64,000 nucleotides of DNA, taken from Neomoorella carbonis (GTDB taxonomy: Bacteria; Bacillota; DSM-521; Neomoorellales; Neomoorellaceae). The position numbers and the translations under genes were made by a program. The notes beneath the pieces were generated by a model that saw only the letters and a list, made by a program, of their open reading frames with translations, ran no database searches and was not told the DNA's origin. Every line of letters begins with the position of its first letter. Within the stretch, counting starts at the first letter, position 1. Below, one piece after another: positions 8,313 to 16,525 of this stretch. The stretch spans positions 1,054,001 to 1,118,000 of the forward strand of contig NZ_CP136420.1 in NCBI RefSeq assembly GCF_045278715.1, given 5' to 3'.

Positions 8313-9292
8313 AGGTTTACACCCGAACCGGGGATAAAGGAGAGACCGGGCTATGGGGAGGTAAGCGTGTCTCTAAAGCAGACCTTCAGGTAGAATGTTA
8401 TGGTACAGTAGACGAAGCCAATTCGTGGTTGGGGTTCACCCGGGGCTTACTTAAAAGTCCTCGCATCCAACAACTTATCCCACAACTGCAAAAGAAGCTA
8501 CAGATCTTAGCTTCTGAGCTTGCGAGCACTCCGGAAGGAATTCTAAAACTAAAAGAGCAAGTGCAAAGTGAAGATATTCAGGAACTGGAAAAAATTATTG
8601 ATCTATTTCAGGAGGGACGACACCCAGAGACACAATTTGTCCTTCCGGGAGGAACAGTTGGTAGTGGAGCACTAGATATTGCTCGCACGGTCGTACGTCG
8701 AGCCGAACGGCTAGTGGTCCGACTGAGGGAGGAACGGAGCTTACGTGAGGAAATTGTTCAGTATCTAAACCGGCTTTCAGATCTGCTATTCGTACTGGCT
8801 CGGGTGGAAGAGGAGGAAGATTTAGTGCAGGTGGTGAAAGGCAAAGTTCTGGCCCATCTTGAGATTGAGATGGGAAATGCGCTAAACCTGAATATGGCTA
8901 GGAAACTAATTGGCGCAGCGGAGACCCGCGCCCGAGCCTTGGGGGTGCCGGTGGTTACGGCAGTAGTAGACAGTGCAGGCTACCTCATTTTACTGGAGCG
9001 ACAAGAATGTGCTCCGATAGCCAGCATTGATATTGCTTGGAAAAAGGCATATACTGCTGTAGCTGTAAGAATGCCTACTCACGTACTTGCGGAGCTTACT
9101 CAACCGGGGCAGCCATTATTTGGCATAGAAGCAACCAACGAAGGACGTCTCGTCATTTTTGGGGGCGGATTTCCACTCATGAGAGGAAATCAAGTGGTAG
9201 GTGCGGTTGGCGTAAGCGGTGGCACTGTAGAACAAGATATCGAGGTAGGGCGTGCAGCAGTCTCAGCGTGGGAGGAGGCTAGCTGCAATTGA
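8309..9292 (+). CDS. pduO: Cobalamin adenosyltransferase fused to PduO C-terminal (GlcG/HbpS) domain
   Basis: This ATP:cob(I)alamin adenosyltransferase makes the adenosylcobalamin needed by the diol dehydratase. Residues 1-175 are the PduO-type transferase (YTRTGDKGETGLWGG, VECYGTVDEANSWLG, FVLPGGTVGSGALDIARTVVRRAER). Residues ~190-327 are the DUF336/GlcG/HbpS heme-associated domain (ETRARALGVPVVTAVVDSAG, VGAVGVSGGTVEQD). The two-domain fusion is the canonical PduO architecture. The start overlaps the pduN stop by four bases. The protein links this operon to B12 chemistry even though the dehydratase lies outside the window. Confidence 0.95.
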   Translation: MKVYTRTGDKGETGLWGGKRVSKADLQVECYGTVDEANSWLGFTRGLLKSPRIQQLIPQLQKKLQILASELASTPEGILKLKEQVQSEDIQELEKIIDLFQEGRHPETQFVLPGGTVGSGALDIARTVVRRAERLVVRLREERSLREEIVQYLNRLSDLLFVLARVEEEEDLVQVVKGKVLAHLEIEMGNALNLNMARKLIGAAETRARALGVPVVTAVVDSAGYLILLERQECAPIASIDIAWKKAYTAVAVRMPTHVLAELTQPGQPLFGIEATNEGRLVIFGGGFPLMRGNQVVGAVGVSGGTVEQDIEVGRAAVSAWEEASCN

Positions 9293-9328
9293 AACTAAAA
9301 TATGCTTTGAGGCGTGGAGGCCAATAAC

Positions 9329-10708
9329 ATGAGTAACAGGATAGCTGAGCTTGCCAGGGAAGGCGGAGTGGTGGGTGCTGGAGGGGCTGGTTTTCCTACT
9401 CATATTAAGCTGGACGCACAAGTGGAATATGTGGTAGTGAATGGCGCGGAGTGTGAACCCCTCTTAATGGTAGATCAGATGCTCCTGGTCAGGGATGCAC
9501 TACGCCTGGCAGATATGCTGGAGGAAGTGAGACAGGTACTGGGAGCTAACGAAGGGCGGATAGCCATCAAGGCTAAGTATAAGGAAGCAATAGAAGCAGT
9601 TAAGGAAGCGATAGGACGGTATCCCCAACTCAGAATTGTACCACTTGATGATTTTTATCCGGCAGGAGATGAATTTGTTCTAGTATATGAAACCACGGGA
9701 CGATTAGTACCTCAGGGGGGAATTCCCCTTGAGGTAGGGGTGGTCGTCCTCAACGTAGAGACGTTGTGGAATCTTGCCGAGGTTCGCGAGGGGCGGCCAG
9801 TGACGCACAAGTGGGTTACGGTGGCAGGTGCCGTAGTTCAGCCTGGAACCTTCCATGTGCCGCTCGGAGTAAGTATTTGGGAGACGGTTAAACTTACCGG
9901 TGGACCAAGCACGTCTGATTTCGCAGTTTTGGACGGCGGTCCGATGATGGGTAAACTCGTAAAAAATCTCAGCGATCCTGTAACGAAAACAACCAAAGGG
10001 CTAGTGGTACTACCCAGCACGAGCCCAGTAATCCAAGTACGTGCTCGGCCGCTGGCCAGTATCCTGCACCAAGCGCGTGCAGCTTGTTGTCAATGTCAGG
10101 AATGTACGATGCTTTGCCCACGGTACCTATTGGGGCACGAGCTAGCACCGCACAAGGTTATACTTGCATCTAGTTATTTGGGCAGTCAGGTAGGAGAGCC
10201 GATAACAGCAGCTTTTCTATGTTCCGAGTGTGGTCTATGTGACCTATATGCTTGCCCAATGGGCCTTTCTCCGCGTCGGGTGAATCAGGCCTTGAAAGAG
10301 GAAATGTCCCGCTGGTTGAAAAACCCGCATAAAGGCGCACCATCTGGAGTGCATCCTTGGCGATCTTACCGGCGGGTACCAGTAAAACGTCTTATATCAA
10401 GTCTGGGGCTGAAACACTACGAACGGCCTGCACCGGCCAAAGTAGTGGACATCTTACCACGGCGTGTGGTAATACCATTGAGGCAGCATATAGGAGTTCC
10501 AGCAATCCCCGTGGTTAACGTTGGAGACAAGGTAGAAACTGGCCAGCTGGTGGCAGAAATCCCAGAGGGCAAGCTCGGAAGCCGCCTCTTTGCGAGTATT
10601 TCCGGATGGGTAACAGATTGTACATCTTCAGCCATAGTGATTACCAGTGATGTAAGGCAGGAGGAGGACAGGGAAGATGAAACATGCGTTGGGCTTAATC
10701 GAATATAA
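9329..10708 (+). CDS. pduS: RnfC-like cobalamin reductase PduS
   Basis: This flavo-iron-sulfur protein of the RnfC/NuoF family reduces cobalamin for PduO and may shuttle electrons through the shell. It opens with GGVVGAGGAGFPTHIKLDAQ and VNGAECEPLL (Rnf-C nucleotide region). A SLBB-type domain around residues 165-200 (VAGAVVQPGTFHVPLG) follows. Two 4Fe-4S motifs come next, CCQCQECTMLCP and CSECGLCDLYACP, and the protein ends with a biotinyl/RnfC-like hairpin (GDKVETGQLVAEIPEGKLG). GTG 9314 is in frame, but ATG 9329 has GTGGAGG correctly spaced before it. The end overlaps pduT by 32 bases. PduS binding to PduT at the shell is known in Citrobacter and Salmonella. Confidence 0.93.
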   Translation: MSNRIAELAREGGVVGAGGAGFPTHIKLDAQVEYVVVNGAECEPLLMVDQMLLVRDALRLADMLEEVRQVLGANEGRIAIKAKYKEAIEAVKEAIGRYPQLRIVPLDDFYPAGDEFVLVYETTGRLVPQGGIPLEVGVVVLNVETLWNLAEVREGRPVTHKWVTVAGAVVQPGTFHVPLGVSIWETVKLTGGPSTSDFAVLDGGPMMGKLVKNLSDPVTKTTKGLVVLPSTSPVIQVRARPLASILHQARAACCQCQECTMLCPRYLLGHELAPHKVILASSYLGSQVGEPITAAFLCSECGLCDLYACPMGLSPRRVNQALKEEMSRWLKNPHKGAPSGVHPWRSYRRVPVKRLISSLGLKHYERPAPAKVVDILPRRVVIPLRQHIGVPAIPVVNVGDKVETGQLVAEIPEGKLGSRLFASISGWVTDCTSSAIVITSDVRQEEDREDETCVGLNRI

Positions 10709-11216
10709 AAGCATTGCTCGTGGGGTAATGGCGGCTGACGCTATGCTAAAGGCCGGAAATGTGGAACTTATTCAGGCTACTGTCCTTTGCCCGGGAAAGT
10801 TTATTGCTCTCATAGCTGGGGCTGTAGGTGCTGTAGAGGTAGCGGTAGAAAGGGGGTTTAGCTTTGACCCCGCTTTCGCCATCGCTAAGTTCATTTTGCC
10901 TAATGTTCACCCTGCAGTTTTTCCTGCTCTTACGGCAACGAATCCCGTAGAACTTAAAGGTTCGTTTGGCATCATTGAGACCATCGATGCCGCTTCTGCG
11001 GTGGTGGCCGGAGATACGGCGGCTAAATCCGGGAGGGTTGAGTTGATAGAAATACGGCTAGCCCGCGGTATGGGCGGGAAGGCCGTTGTTTTTCTCTGTG
11101 GTGAATTGGCTGCTGTAGAGGCCGCTGTTAAGAGCGTTCAAGATAGACTCAGGGATGAAGGAGTTATCATTGCCACCTCGATAATTTCCTCACCACATCC
11201 TGACCTTGCCTTCTAA
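10677..11216 (+). CDS. pduT: Trimeric BMC-T shell protein (PduT-like)
   Basis: This shell protein contains two tandem BMC domains (residues ~3-88 and ~95-179), each beginning with a GLIE/GIIE-type strand and ending PNVHPAV or SSPHPDL. In characterised PduT the pore-lining cysteine in the second domain (GGKC) holds a 4Fe-4S cluster. Here that position is alanine (GMGGKAVV), while the first domain has a cysteine three residues before its own GK (LCPGKF). A cluster could therefore be absent or held differently. The start overlaps the end of pduS, consistent with the PduS-PduT pairing known in other pdu systems. Confidence 0.92.
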   Translation: MKHALGLIEYKSIARGVMAADAMLKAGNVELIQATVLCPGKFIALIAGAVGAVEVAVERGFSFDPAFAIAKFILPNVHPAVFPALTATNPVELKGSFGIIETIDAASAVVAGDTAAKSGRVELIEIRLARGMGGKAVVFLCGELAAVEAAVKSVQDRLRDEGVIIATSIISSPHPDLAF

Positions 11217-11237
11217 GCGGGATAGGGGTGACAACAT

Positions 11238-11540
11238 ATGCTCATAACGCGTTTCATCCGGGCACCTCGCCAGGGAACAATGGCCATGCTTGTTCGAAGG
11301 ATGTCTCCGGCCGCTCGGAAAGAGTTAGAAGGTAAGCGCTTCGATGCTATTGGACTGGTGCAGACTGACTTGCCCAGCCTTTTCTACTTTGCCGATATAG
11401 GACAGAAGGCAGGAGATGTAATCGCCGCTGAAATTACGGGCAACTGTCCTCAGCACATCAGTACTATCGCCTTTTTTGGTAACACCGCGGCGGTAAGTGC
11501 AGCCCTAGCAGCTGTCCAGAAAGCCCAAAGCGATAAATGA
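11238..11540 (+). CDS. Circularly permuted BMC-H shell protein (PduU/EutS/GrpU-like)
   Basis: This 100-residue protein has the core BMC strand-helix order DAIGLVQTDLPSLFYFADIG, AAEITGNC, TIAFFGNTAAVSAALAAV. The strand that is normally C-terminal appears first (FIRAPRQGTMAMLVRRM), followed by the PAARKELEG helix. That order matches the permuted PduU/EutS fold (VPGKQVTLAHLI then KKLGLQDA in PduU) better than a classical PduA. It is probably a low-copy hexamer with a plugged pore. It is the last gene of the BMC operon and is followed by an inverted repeat. The exact subfamily is uncertain. Confidence 0.75.
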   Translation: MLITRFIRAPRQGTMAMLVRRMSPAARKELEGKRFDAIGLVQTDLPSLFYFADIGQKAGDVIAAEITGNCPQHISTIAFFGNTAAVSAALAAVQKAQSDK

Positions 11541-11560
11541 GGTGATGGTTCCTTTTTGTG

Positions 11561-11609
11561 GACAAAAATGGTGCGCGGTGGGTGGGAGCTGTCCGCATAC
11601 ATTTTTGTC
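11561..11609 (+). terminator. Long inverted repeat after BMC operon
   Basis: A perfect 10-bp inverted repeat (GACAAAAATG / CATTTTTGTC) encloses a second GCGG/CCGC pair, 20 bases after the last shell gene. It is hairpin-forming and placed like an operon terminator, but lacks a clean T-run on the + strand. It could also be the end of the neighbouring IS110 relic. Confidence 0.45.
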
Positions 11610-11653
11610 GAAGAAAAAATGTCTCGGGCTGGCTTGTGAAGAAGTTAAACGGG

Positions 11654-11866
11654 CTAATAGCAGCCTTGGCGCCTGGTGACAGCTACATTCTTGCTCCATC
11701 CTAACTCAGCTTCAGTAACAATCCTTTCCACAAGCCTTTCAACTCCGGGAAGGTCGTTGGCAACGCTGAAACCGCAGACATCTTTACCGGTATCGTCGAG
11801 GATGCGCACCACATTGGTGTCAGAGCCTATATCTATACCGACAAAAAGGGTTTTTCCTATAGCCAT
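11654..11866 (-). pseudogene. IS110-family transposase N-terminal remnant
   Basis: Reading on the minus strand from ATG 11866 (GGAGG just upstream), about 70 residues match the start of an IS110-type DEDD transposase. They include the catalytic-region signature FVGIDIGSDTNVVRILDDTGK. Homology then stops and the Tnp_20-like C-terminal half is absent, so this is a truncated relic. It borders the end of the BMC operon. An independent, complete but clearly different IS110 transposase is at 49086-50441. Confidence 0.75.
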
Positions 11867-12120
11867 AACACCTCCTTTCCCGGGGAAATAGCGAACCAAA
11901 ATTGGGGTATCCCTGGGAACCTGACGTAACAGCAACCTTGCTGATGAGCACCGACCCTTAAGAGATTGGTCCGCAGCTCCTTGCTGAAGGGAGAACCTCT
12001 AAAGGGCGTGCGACCCGCGCGTAAGCGGTTGCCACCAGGGCCGGGAAGCAGTCTAATTAAGCACTTCAGAAAGTGCAGGAGGGAAAAAACTGCCACGTCA
12101 TCGGTTCTATAGTGATTGTC
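11867..12120 (-). other. Non-coding segment upstream of the IS110 relic
   Basis: There is no gene here. The segment lies 5' of the IS110 transposase remnant and is rich in small inverted repeats (for example CACTTCAGAAAGTG). In IS110-group elements this upstream end encodes the bridge RNA, so the segment may be the remnant of that non-coding end. Only position and apparent structure support this. Confidence 0.25.
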
Positions 12121-12164
12121 CCAAAGGATACCTCAAAGGTTAAACACTTTTTACGACAAAATAA

Positions 12165-12195
12165 ATGACCAACTGGAAATTTAACCGTTGGTCAT
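12165..12195 (+). promoter_or_regulatory. Perfect 9-bp dyad upstream of membrane-protein gene
   Basis: ATGACCAAC and GTTGGTCAT face each other across a 13-base AT-rich loop and end 21 bases before the start of the gene at 12217. It may be an operator or a leader hairpin. There is no T-run directly after it, which argues against a simple terminator. Confidence 0.45.
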
Positions 12196-12216
12196 ATCAT
12201 ACATGGAGGGATAGCT

Positions 12217-13125
12217 ATGACATTTAGCTTTATTGAGTTATTAGCTGCATTTGGTGGAGGAGTATTTGGAGCTAGTGTAGGAGCTCTGGTGGCCTTTATT
12301 TTTTGTGGCTTTGCAATACTTTGCTCGGTTTCAGCTATCTTAGCAAATACTCACTTTAATCTCGCTTTACCTTTAGCCCTTGGTTCTTTCTTTGGACCAC
12401 ACATATCATTTGCGTCTGCTGTCGCTGCGGCGGCCTACGCAGCCAAAAAAGGGAAACTGGCTACAGGTAAAGATATTTCTTCTGCTTTAATGGGGATAAA
12501 TGACCCGGGGACCCTGCTAGTTGGTGGGTTGTTTGGCGTTTTAGGATATCTTCTTGCGTATGTTTTTAACATAATCCTTAAACCAGGGATGACTGACAAT
12601 GTTGCCTTGACGGTGTTTATTATCCATGTTATTGCCCGACTTGCCTTCGGCAAGACCGGATTATTTGGGGAACCCTCTGAAGAAGCCTTGGAGAGGGGGA
12701 GGTTCAGGACGGGAGGCGCAGCTGTCTGGGTCCCTTATCAGGACTCTTGGGGACAGACTCTTACTCTGGGGTTGGGGGTGAGCCTCGTTAATTCCTGGAT
12801 TGCTTATAAAATAATAAAGTCTGATCCGAACCTTGCCCTGGCAGCTACTCTTTTAGGCTTCGGGATTTCGGCGGTTAAGCTATTGTTCTTATATACTACT
12901 CAAGTTCCGGTGACCCATCACATAACACTTGTATCGGCGGTAGCGACCGTAAGCAGTGGGTCGATTATTTGGGGTGTAGTTTTTGGGATAATAGCTGCAC
13001 TTCTAGGTGAAGCATTTGCTAGGATATTCTATATTCATGGTGACACCCATATTGATCCACCAGCGACTTCCATATTTACCGTTACGACGTTAATATATTT
13101 GAGTAAGATTATGGGTCTCTTCTAA
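12217..13125 (+). CDS. Polytopic membrane protein of unknown function
   Basis: I do not recognise the family. The 302-residue product is very hydrophobic, with about seven or eight predicted membrane segments (for example GASVGALVAFIFCGFAIL, LLVGGLFGVLGYLLAYVF and GSIIWGVVFGIIAALLG). Small-residue-rich helices and two glycine-rich N-terminal segments suggest a channel or permease-like protein. A conserved-looking soluble loop (FGEPSEEALERGRF, then WVPYQDSW) lies mid-protein, and a histidine-containing IHGDTHIDPPA lies near the end. It stands alone between the BMC operon and the IS cluster, with its own dyad upstream and a terminator downstream. Confidence 0.8.
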   Translation: MTFSFIELLAAFGGGVFGASVGALVAFIFCGFAILCSVSAILANTHFNLALPLALGSFFGPHISFASAVAAAAYAAKKGKLATGKDISSALMGINDPGTLLVGGLFGVLGYLLAYVFNIILKPGMTDNVALTVFIIHVIARLAFGKTGLFGEPSEEALERGRFRTGGAAVWVPYQDSWGQTLTLGLGVSLVNSWIAYKIIKSDPNLALAATLLGFGISAVKLLFLYTTQVPVTHHITLVSAVATVSSGSIIWGVVFGIIAALLGEAFARIFYIHGDTHIDPPATSIFTVTTLIYLSKIMGLF

Positions 13126-13158
13126 ACCGTCTACACTTATACGGTTCAGAGACCTTTT
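13114..13158 (+). terminator. Rho-independent terminator of the membrane-protein gene
   Basis: A stem GGTCTCT/AGAGACC contains a second stem ACCGT/ACGGT and is followed by TTTT. The 5' arm overlaps the last codons of the gene. The 211 bases from here to the IS66 target duplication show nothing further. Confidence 0.7.
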
Positions 13159-13463
13159 AGAGATTAACCGGCCATGCCTGGAAGGCACAACCACTCATGA
13201 AATAGGTAGAGGTTATTACAAAGGTCTGATTTTCTGCTACATTGGACTTATCAGGGACAAAGATTGATTATATTTTGAAGGTATAACCCTCGGAGATTAA
13301 CCTAACCTGATTGCCTTTGAGTACCGGGCAACCCCCTAATTTTGGATAAACCTAACTATTCCACGCTTAAAAATTTCGTAAGCGTCAAACCCAACCCACC
13401 TAGCACCAAAGCAACATTTATAGGATAATCTCCCTCAAGAACATCAATGGAGGGGGATTTTTT

Positions 13464-13790
13464 ATGACCAAAGCCGAACGGCAAGCACTATGGGAAACCC
13501 GGATAGCTGAATACAAGAAGAGTGGGCAGAGCGTAAAAGAATGGTGCTCCTCCCATGAGGACGTTAACCCCAAGCAATTATGGTACTGGCTGCGGAAGTA
13601 TAAAAACCAGGATGCGGTTTCCCCGGGAAACTCAAACCGGTGGTTGCCGGTAAAAATAACCGAGCAGGCTTCTATAGAACAGGGCCACGCTTTACTGGTT
13701 AATGTAGGACCGGTCAGCATCGAAGTAAAGCCCGGCTTTGATCCCGCCTTGCTTTCTCAGGTGGTTAAGGCGCTGGTGGCTTTATGCTAA
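13464..13790 (+). CDS. tnpA: IS66 accessory protein TnpA
   Basis: This is the first of the three IS66 genes, 108 residues. The N-terminal half resembles a helix-turn-helix DNA-binding module (ALWETRIAEYKKSGQSVKEW, then NPKQLWYWLRKYK). The role in transposition is accessory. The ATG follows a GGAGG motif and the 3' end overlaps tnpB by seven bases. A degenerate copy of the same gene begins at 41374. Confidence 0.88.
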   Translation: MTKAERQALWETRIAEYKKSGQSVKEWCSSHEDVNPKQLWYWLRKYKNQDAVSPGNSNRWLPVKITEQASIEQGHALLVNVGPVSIEVKPGFDPALLSQVVKALVALC

Positions 13791-14140
13791 ACGAAACAGG
13801 CATCGACCGGGTTTATCTCGCCTGCGGTGCAACGGATCTGCGCAAGTCCATTGACGGCCTGGCGGTGCTGGTCAAGGAAGGGTTTGAACTGGACCCCTTC
13901 TCTTCTTGCCTTTTCGTTTTCTGTAACCGCAATAGGGATAAACTAAAGATCCTCCACTGGGAGCACAACGGTTTCTGGCTTTATTACCGCCGGCTGGAGA
14001 AGGGCAAATTCCTATGGCCTCAAGATACCACTTCGGCAACCATCACCATAAGCCGTCGGGAGCTGCGCTGGCTGCTTGACGGCCTCCCCTTAAAACAGCC
14101 CCAAGCCCATCCCGAGGTAAAAGCGCGCACCATCTTGTAA
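13784..14140 (+). CDS. tnpB: IS66 accessory protein TnpB
   Basis: This 118-residue IS66 Orf2-family protein (not the Cas12-like TnpB) has the typical VYLACGATDLRKSIDGLA start, followed by FCNRNRDKLKILHWEHNGFWLYYRRLEKG. It is required together with TnpA and TnpC for IS66 transposition. Overlap with tnpA suggests translational coupling. The second IS66 copy retains only a shortened piece of it. Confidence 0.92.
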   Translation: MLNETGIDRVYLACGATDLRKSIDGLAVLVKEGFELDPFSSCLFVFCNRNRDKLKILHWEHNGFWLYYRRLEKGKFLWPQDTTSATITISRRELRWLLDGLPLKQPQAHPEVKARTIL

Positions 14141-14220
14141 TATAAAGTACCAGAAAGAAATATTTTCTGTTTATGGTTGATTCTAGAGGAATTCGAAGCG
14201 ATTCGTCGAATCATTAATGC

Positions 14221-15795
14221 ATGAACACTTCTCAATCTATCGCTGCCATGACTATAGAAGAGCTGCAAGAGCGCTGTGTTCAGCTGGAACGGGAGAATGC
14301 CGAACTAACCGCCAAGCTAAACTGGTTTATGGAGCAGTTTCGTTTAAGCAAGAAGCGGCAATTCGGTGTTTCCAGCGAACGGACCAAGCCTTTAGAAGAG
14401 CAGCTTTTACTTTTTAACGAAGCGGAAGCGGAAGCCCGGCCGGAGGCACCTGAGCCGGATTTGGAAACCATCACCTACCAGCGCCGCAAAAAACACAGCC
14501 GCCGGGATATGAACCTGGAAGAACTGCCGGTAGAAGTAATAGAGCACCGCCTGCCGGAAGAAGAGCGGGTCTGCCCGTGTTGCGGCGGCCCTTTGCATGA
14601 AATGAGCACCGAGGTGCGGCAGGAACTCAAAGTAATCCCCGCCCAGGTGAAAGTGGTCAAACATGTGCGCTACGTCTATTCCTGCCGCCGCTGCGAGAAG
14701 GAGGAGATAAGTACTCCCGTTATCACGGCACCCATGCCTGCTCCTGTACTTCCCGGCAGCCCCCTATCTCCCTCCCTCCTGGCCTACATCATGACCCAGA
14801 AATACGGGGCAGGCCTACCCCTCTACCGCCAGGAGCAGCAGTTTAAAGGTTTGGGGATAGACCTTTCCCGGCAGACAATGGCCAACTGGGTGCTCCATGG
14901 AGCCAACACCTGGCTAACCCATATTTATGACCGCCTCCATGAATACCTGCTTAAAAGAGATATCCTCCATGCCGACGAGACCACCTTACAGGTGCTGCAG
15001 GAACCCGGGAGGGAAGCTACCACCAAATCATATCTTTGGCTTTACCGTACCGGGCGGGACGGACCCCCCATCATCCTTTACGACTACCAGACCACCCGGG
15101 CCGGCAAACACCCCCGCCGCTTCCTGTCAGGTTTTAAGGGTTATTTGCACGTTGACGGCTATGCCGGCTACAATGAACTTCCAGATGTCACCCTGGTCGG
15201 CTGCTGGGCCCATGCCCGGCGCAAGTTCGATGAGGCGCTCAAGGCCCTGCCGGAGGCGAAACGTTCGGCAGCCGTGGCTGCCAGGGAGGGGCTGGAGTAC
15301 TGCAACCAGCTTTTTGCCATAGAGCGTGACCTGAAAGAAGTTCCACCAGAGGAACGATATCAAATCCGCCAGGTGCGCAGCCGGCCCATGCTGGACGCCT
15401 TTTTGGCGTGGCTAAAAAAACAGAAAGCGCAGGTGCTGCCCAAAAGCTCCTTTGGGCAGGCGATTTACTATTGTCTTAGCCAATGGGATAAACTAACCGC
15501 TTTTTTACAAGACGGGCGCTTGGAACTCGATAACAACCGGAGTGAACGTTCCATCAAGCCCTTCGTCATCGGCCGCAAGAACTGGTTGTTTGCCAACACC
15601 CCGCGGGGTGCCAAAGCCAGCGCCATTACCTATAGCATCATAGAAACGGCAAAAGAAAACGAGTTAAATCCCTTCCAGTACCTTATTTACCTCTTTGAAA
15701 AATTACCCAACCTGGACCTCCAGGATAAAGATGCCCTGGATCAACTCCTGCCTTGGTCGGAAACTTTGCCTCCTGTTTGCCGTATGCATAGTTAA
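14221..15795 (+). CDS. tnpC: IS66 transposase TnpC
   Basis: This is the DDE transposase of IS66, 524 residues, full length. In order it has an N-terminal leucine-zipper-like coiled coil (ELQERCVQLERENAELTAKL), a CPCCGG zinc-finger-like motif near residue 118, and a catalytic core with HADETTLQVL, HVDGYAGYN and GCWAHARRKF. The C-terminal glutamate region LELDNNRSERSIKPFVIGRK follows. No frameshift is seen. The 80 bases between tnpB and tnpC contain no gene. Confidence 0.95.
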   Translation: MNTSQSIAAMTIEELQERCVQLERENAELTAKLNWFMEQFRLSKKRQFGVSSERTKPLEEQLLLFNEAEAEARPEAPEPDLETITYQRRKKHSRRDMNLEELPVEVIEHRLPEEERVCPCCGGPLHEMSTEVRQELKVIPAQVKVVKHVRYVYSCRRCEKEEISTPVITAPMPAPVLPGSPLSPSLLAYIMTQKYGAGLPLYRQEQQFKGLGIDLSRQTMANWVLHGANTWLTHIYDRLHEYLLKRDILHADETTLQVLQEPGREATTKSYLWLYRTGRDGPPIILYDYQTTRAGKHPRRFLSGFKGYLHVDGYAGYNELPDVTLVGCWAHARRKFDEALKALPEAKRSAAVAAREGLEYCNQLFAIERDLKEVPPEERYQIRQVRSRPMLDAFLAWLKKQKAQVLPKSSFGQAIYYCLSQWDKLTAFLQDGRLELDNNRSERSIKPFVIGRKNWLFANTPRGAKASAITYSIIETAKENELNPFQYLIYLFEKLPNLDLQDKDALDQLLPWSETLPPVCRMHS

Positions 15796-15805
15796 GCTTG
15801 TTTTT

Positions 15806-15832
15806 GCCCCCACCTCGGTGATAGGTGGGGGC
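15806..15832 (+). terminator. Hairpin at the right end of IS66
   Basis: A perfect 10-bp stem GCCCCCACCT/AGGTGGGGGC has a 7-base loop between tnpC and the right inverted repeat. The homologous hairpin in the second IS66 copy is the exact insertion site of the IS21 element. Confidence 0.7.
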
Positions 15833-15880
15833 TATTTTACGCTTACAAAATTTCTCATTTCATGTCTTAACAAAGGGGTC

Positions 15881-16470
15881 GTGCGGCCGAGCAATTACTA
15901 AGGGATATAGTGGGTTGGGAAGCCCACCTGGCAAGGTCTAGCCAACCGCCAGTAGCCAACCTTGAAGCCTGAAGGGCAACCGTCAGTTTGAAGAGTAAGC
16001 AGGCAAGACAGCGGGCCGAAAGTCACGGCGCTGAAGGGATTGAGCCCCGAAATTTGTCTAAGTCGGCAGGGCCGATGCTCTGACCTAAGCAGAAGGCAAT
16101 ATGGTAGCAGTCGTTCAGGGCGAGATTGCCACCACCTCCCCGGGGTCGTAGACCTCGGCACGCTGTACATTGTTATTCCATAGCAACTCGGGAGACCATG
16201 CCCCACCTTCCCTATTCGGAAATATAGCCGACAAGCGATACAAAGTTAGGAAGTCAAATAGGAGGTAGGAAGTCGGATTTACCAGAGGTGGAACCGAATT
16301 GACAACGAAACTTGCAAGAATAGCGGAAGTTTCCCGAACGCGACCAAAGGAACGCTTCACCTCACTGATGCACCTTATAGATGTGGATATGCTGCAGAAG
16401 CGTTTTACCTGGCCTTGAGGAACAGGCTGGCCAAATTCTCCCTAGCCGTCGGCATACATTGCGTGACCCT
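15881..16470 (+). mobile_element. Group II intron, 5' part (domain I onward)
   Basis: The segment begins with the group II 5' consensus GTGCG (15881). It continues with a long G/C-rich, highly self-complementary region typical of domain I, and then a reverse-transcriptase start (16299). The frame is broken and the body of the intron-encoded protein is missing; an IS3 element occupies the place where it would continue. Domain V and VI sequences reappear at 17757-17829 on the other side of the IS3. Exact subclass and 5' exon are not determined. Confidence 0.7.
16299..16418 (+). pseudogene. Group II intron reverse transcriptase/maturase, N-terminal fragment
   Basis: From TTG 16299, 39 codons match the N-terminus of intron-encoded reverse transcriptases (LARIAEVSRTRPKERFTSLM, then HLIDVDMLQKRF). 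A TGA follows at 16416, and only ~50 bases separate it from the IS3 inverted repeat. The catalytic RT core, with its YADD motif, is absent from the window, so the intron cannot move by itself. Confidence 0.6.
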
Positions 16471-16525
16471 CCCCCGATTTGTAGGACACAGAGTTAAGAG
16501 TATATAATTAGAGCAAGGAGGCGCT

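Larger units (their letters stand above)
13370..15854 (+). mobile_element. Intact IS66-family element with 8-bp target duplication
   Basis: The element proper is 13378-15846. The ends are inverted repeats beginning GTAAGCGT (left) and ending ACGCTTAC (right), extending imperfectly over about 24 bases (left ...AACCCACC, right GGTGGGG...). Immediately outside lie identical 8-bp direct repeats AAAATTTC (13370-13377 and 15847-15854), the duplication size expected for IS66. It carries tnpA, tnpB and tnpC in order, all open. It looks complete and comparatively recent. Its ends identify two decayed relatives at 18525-24236 and 41288-42307. Confidence 0.95.
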
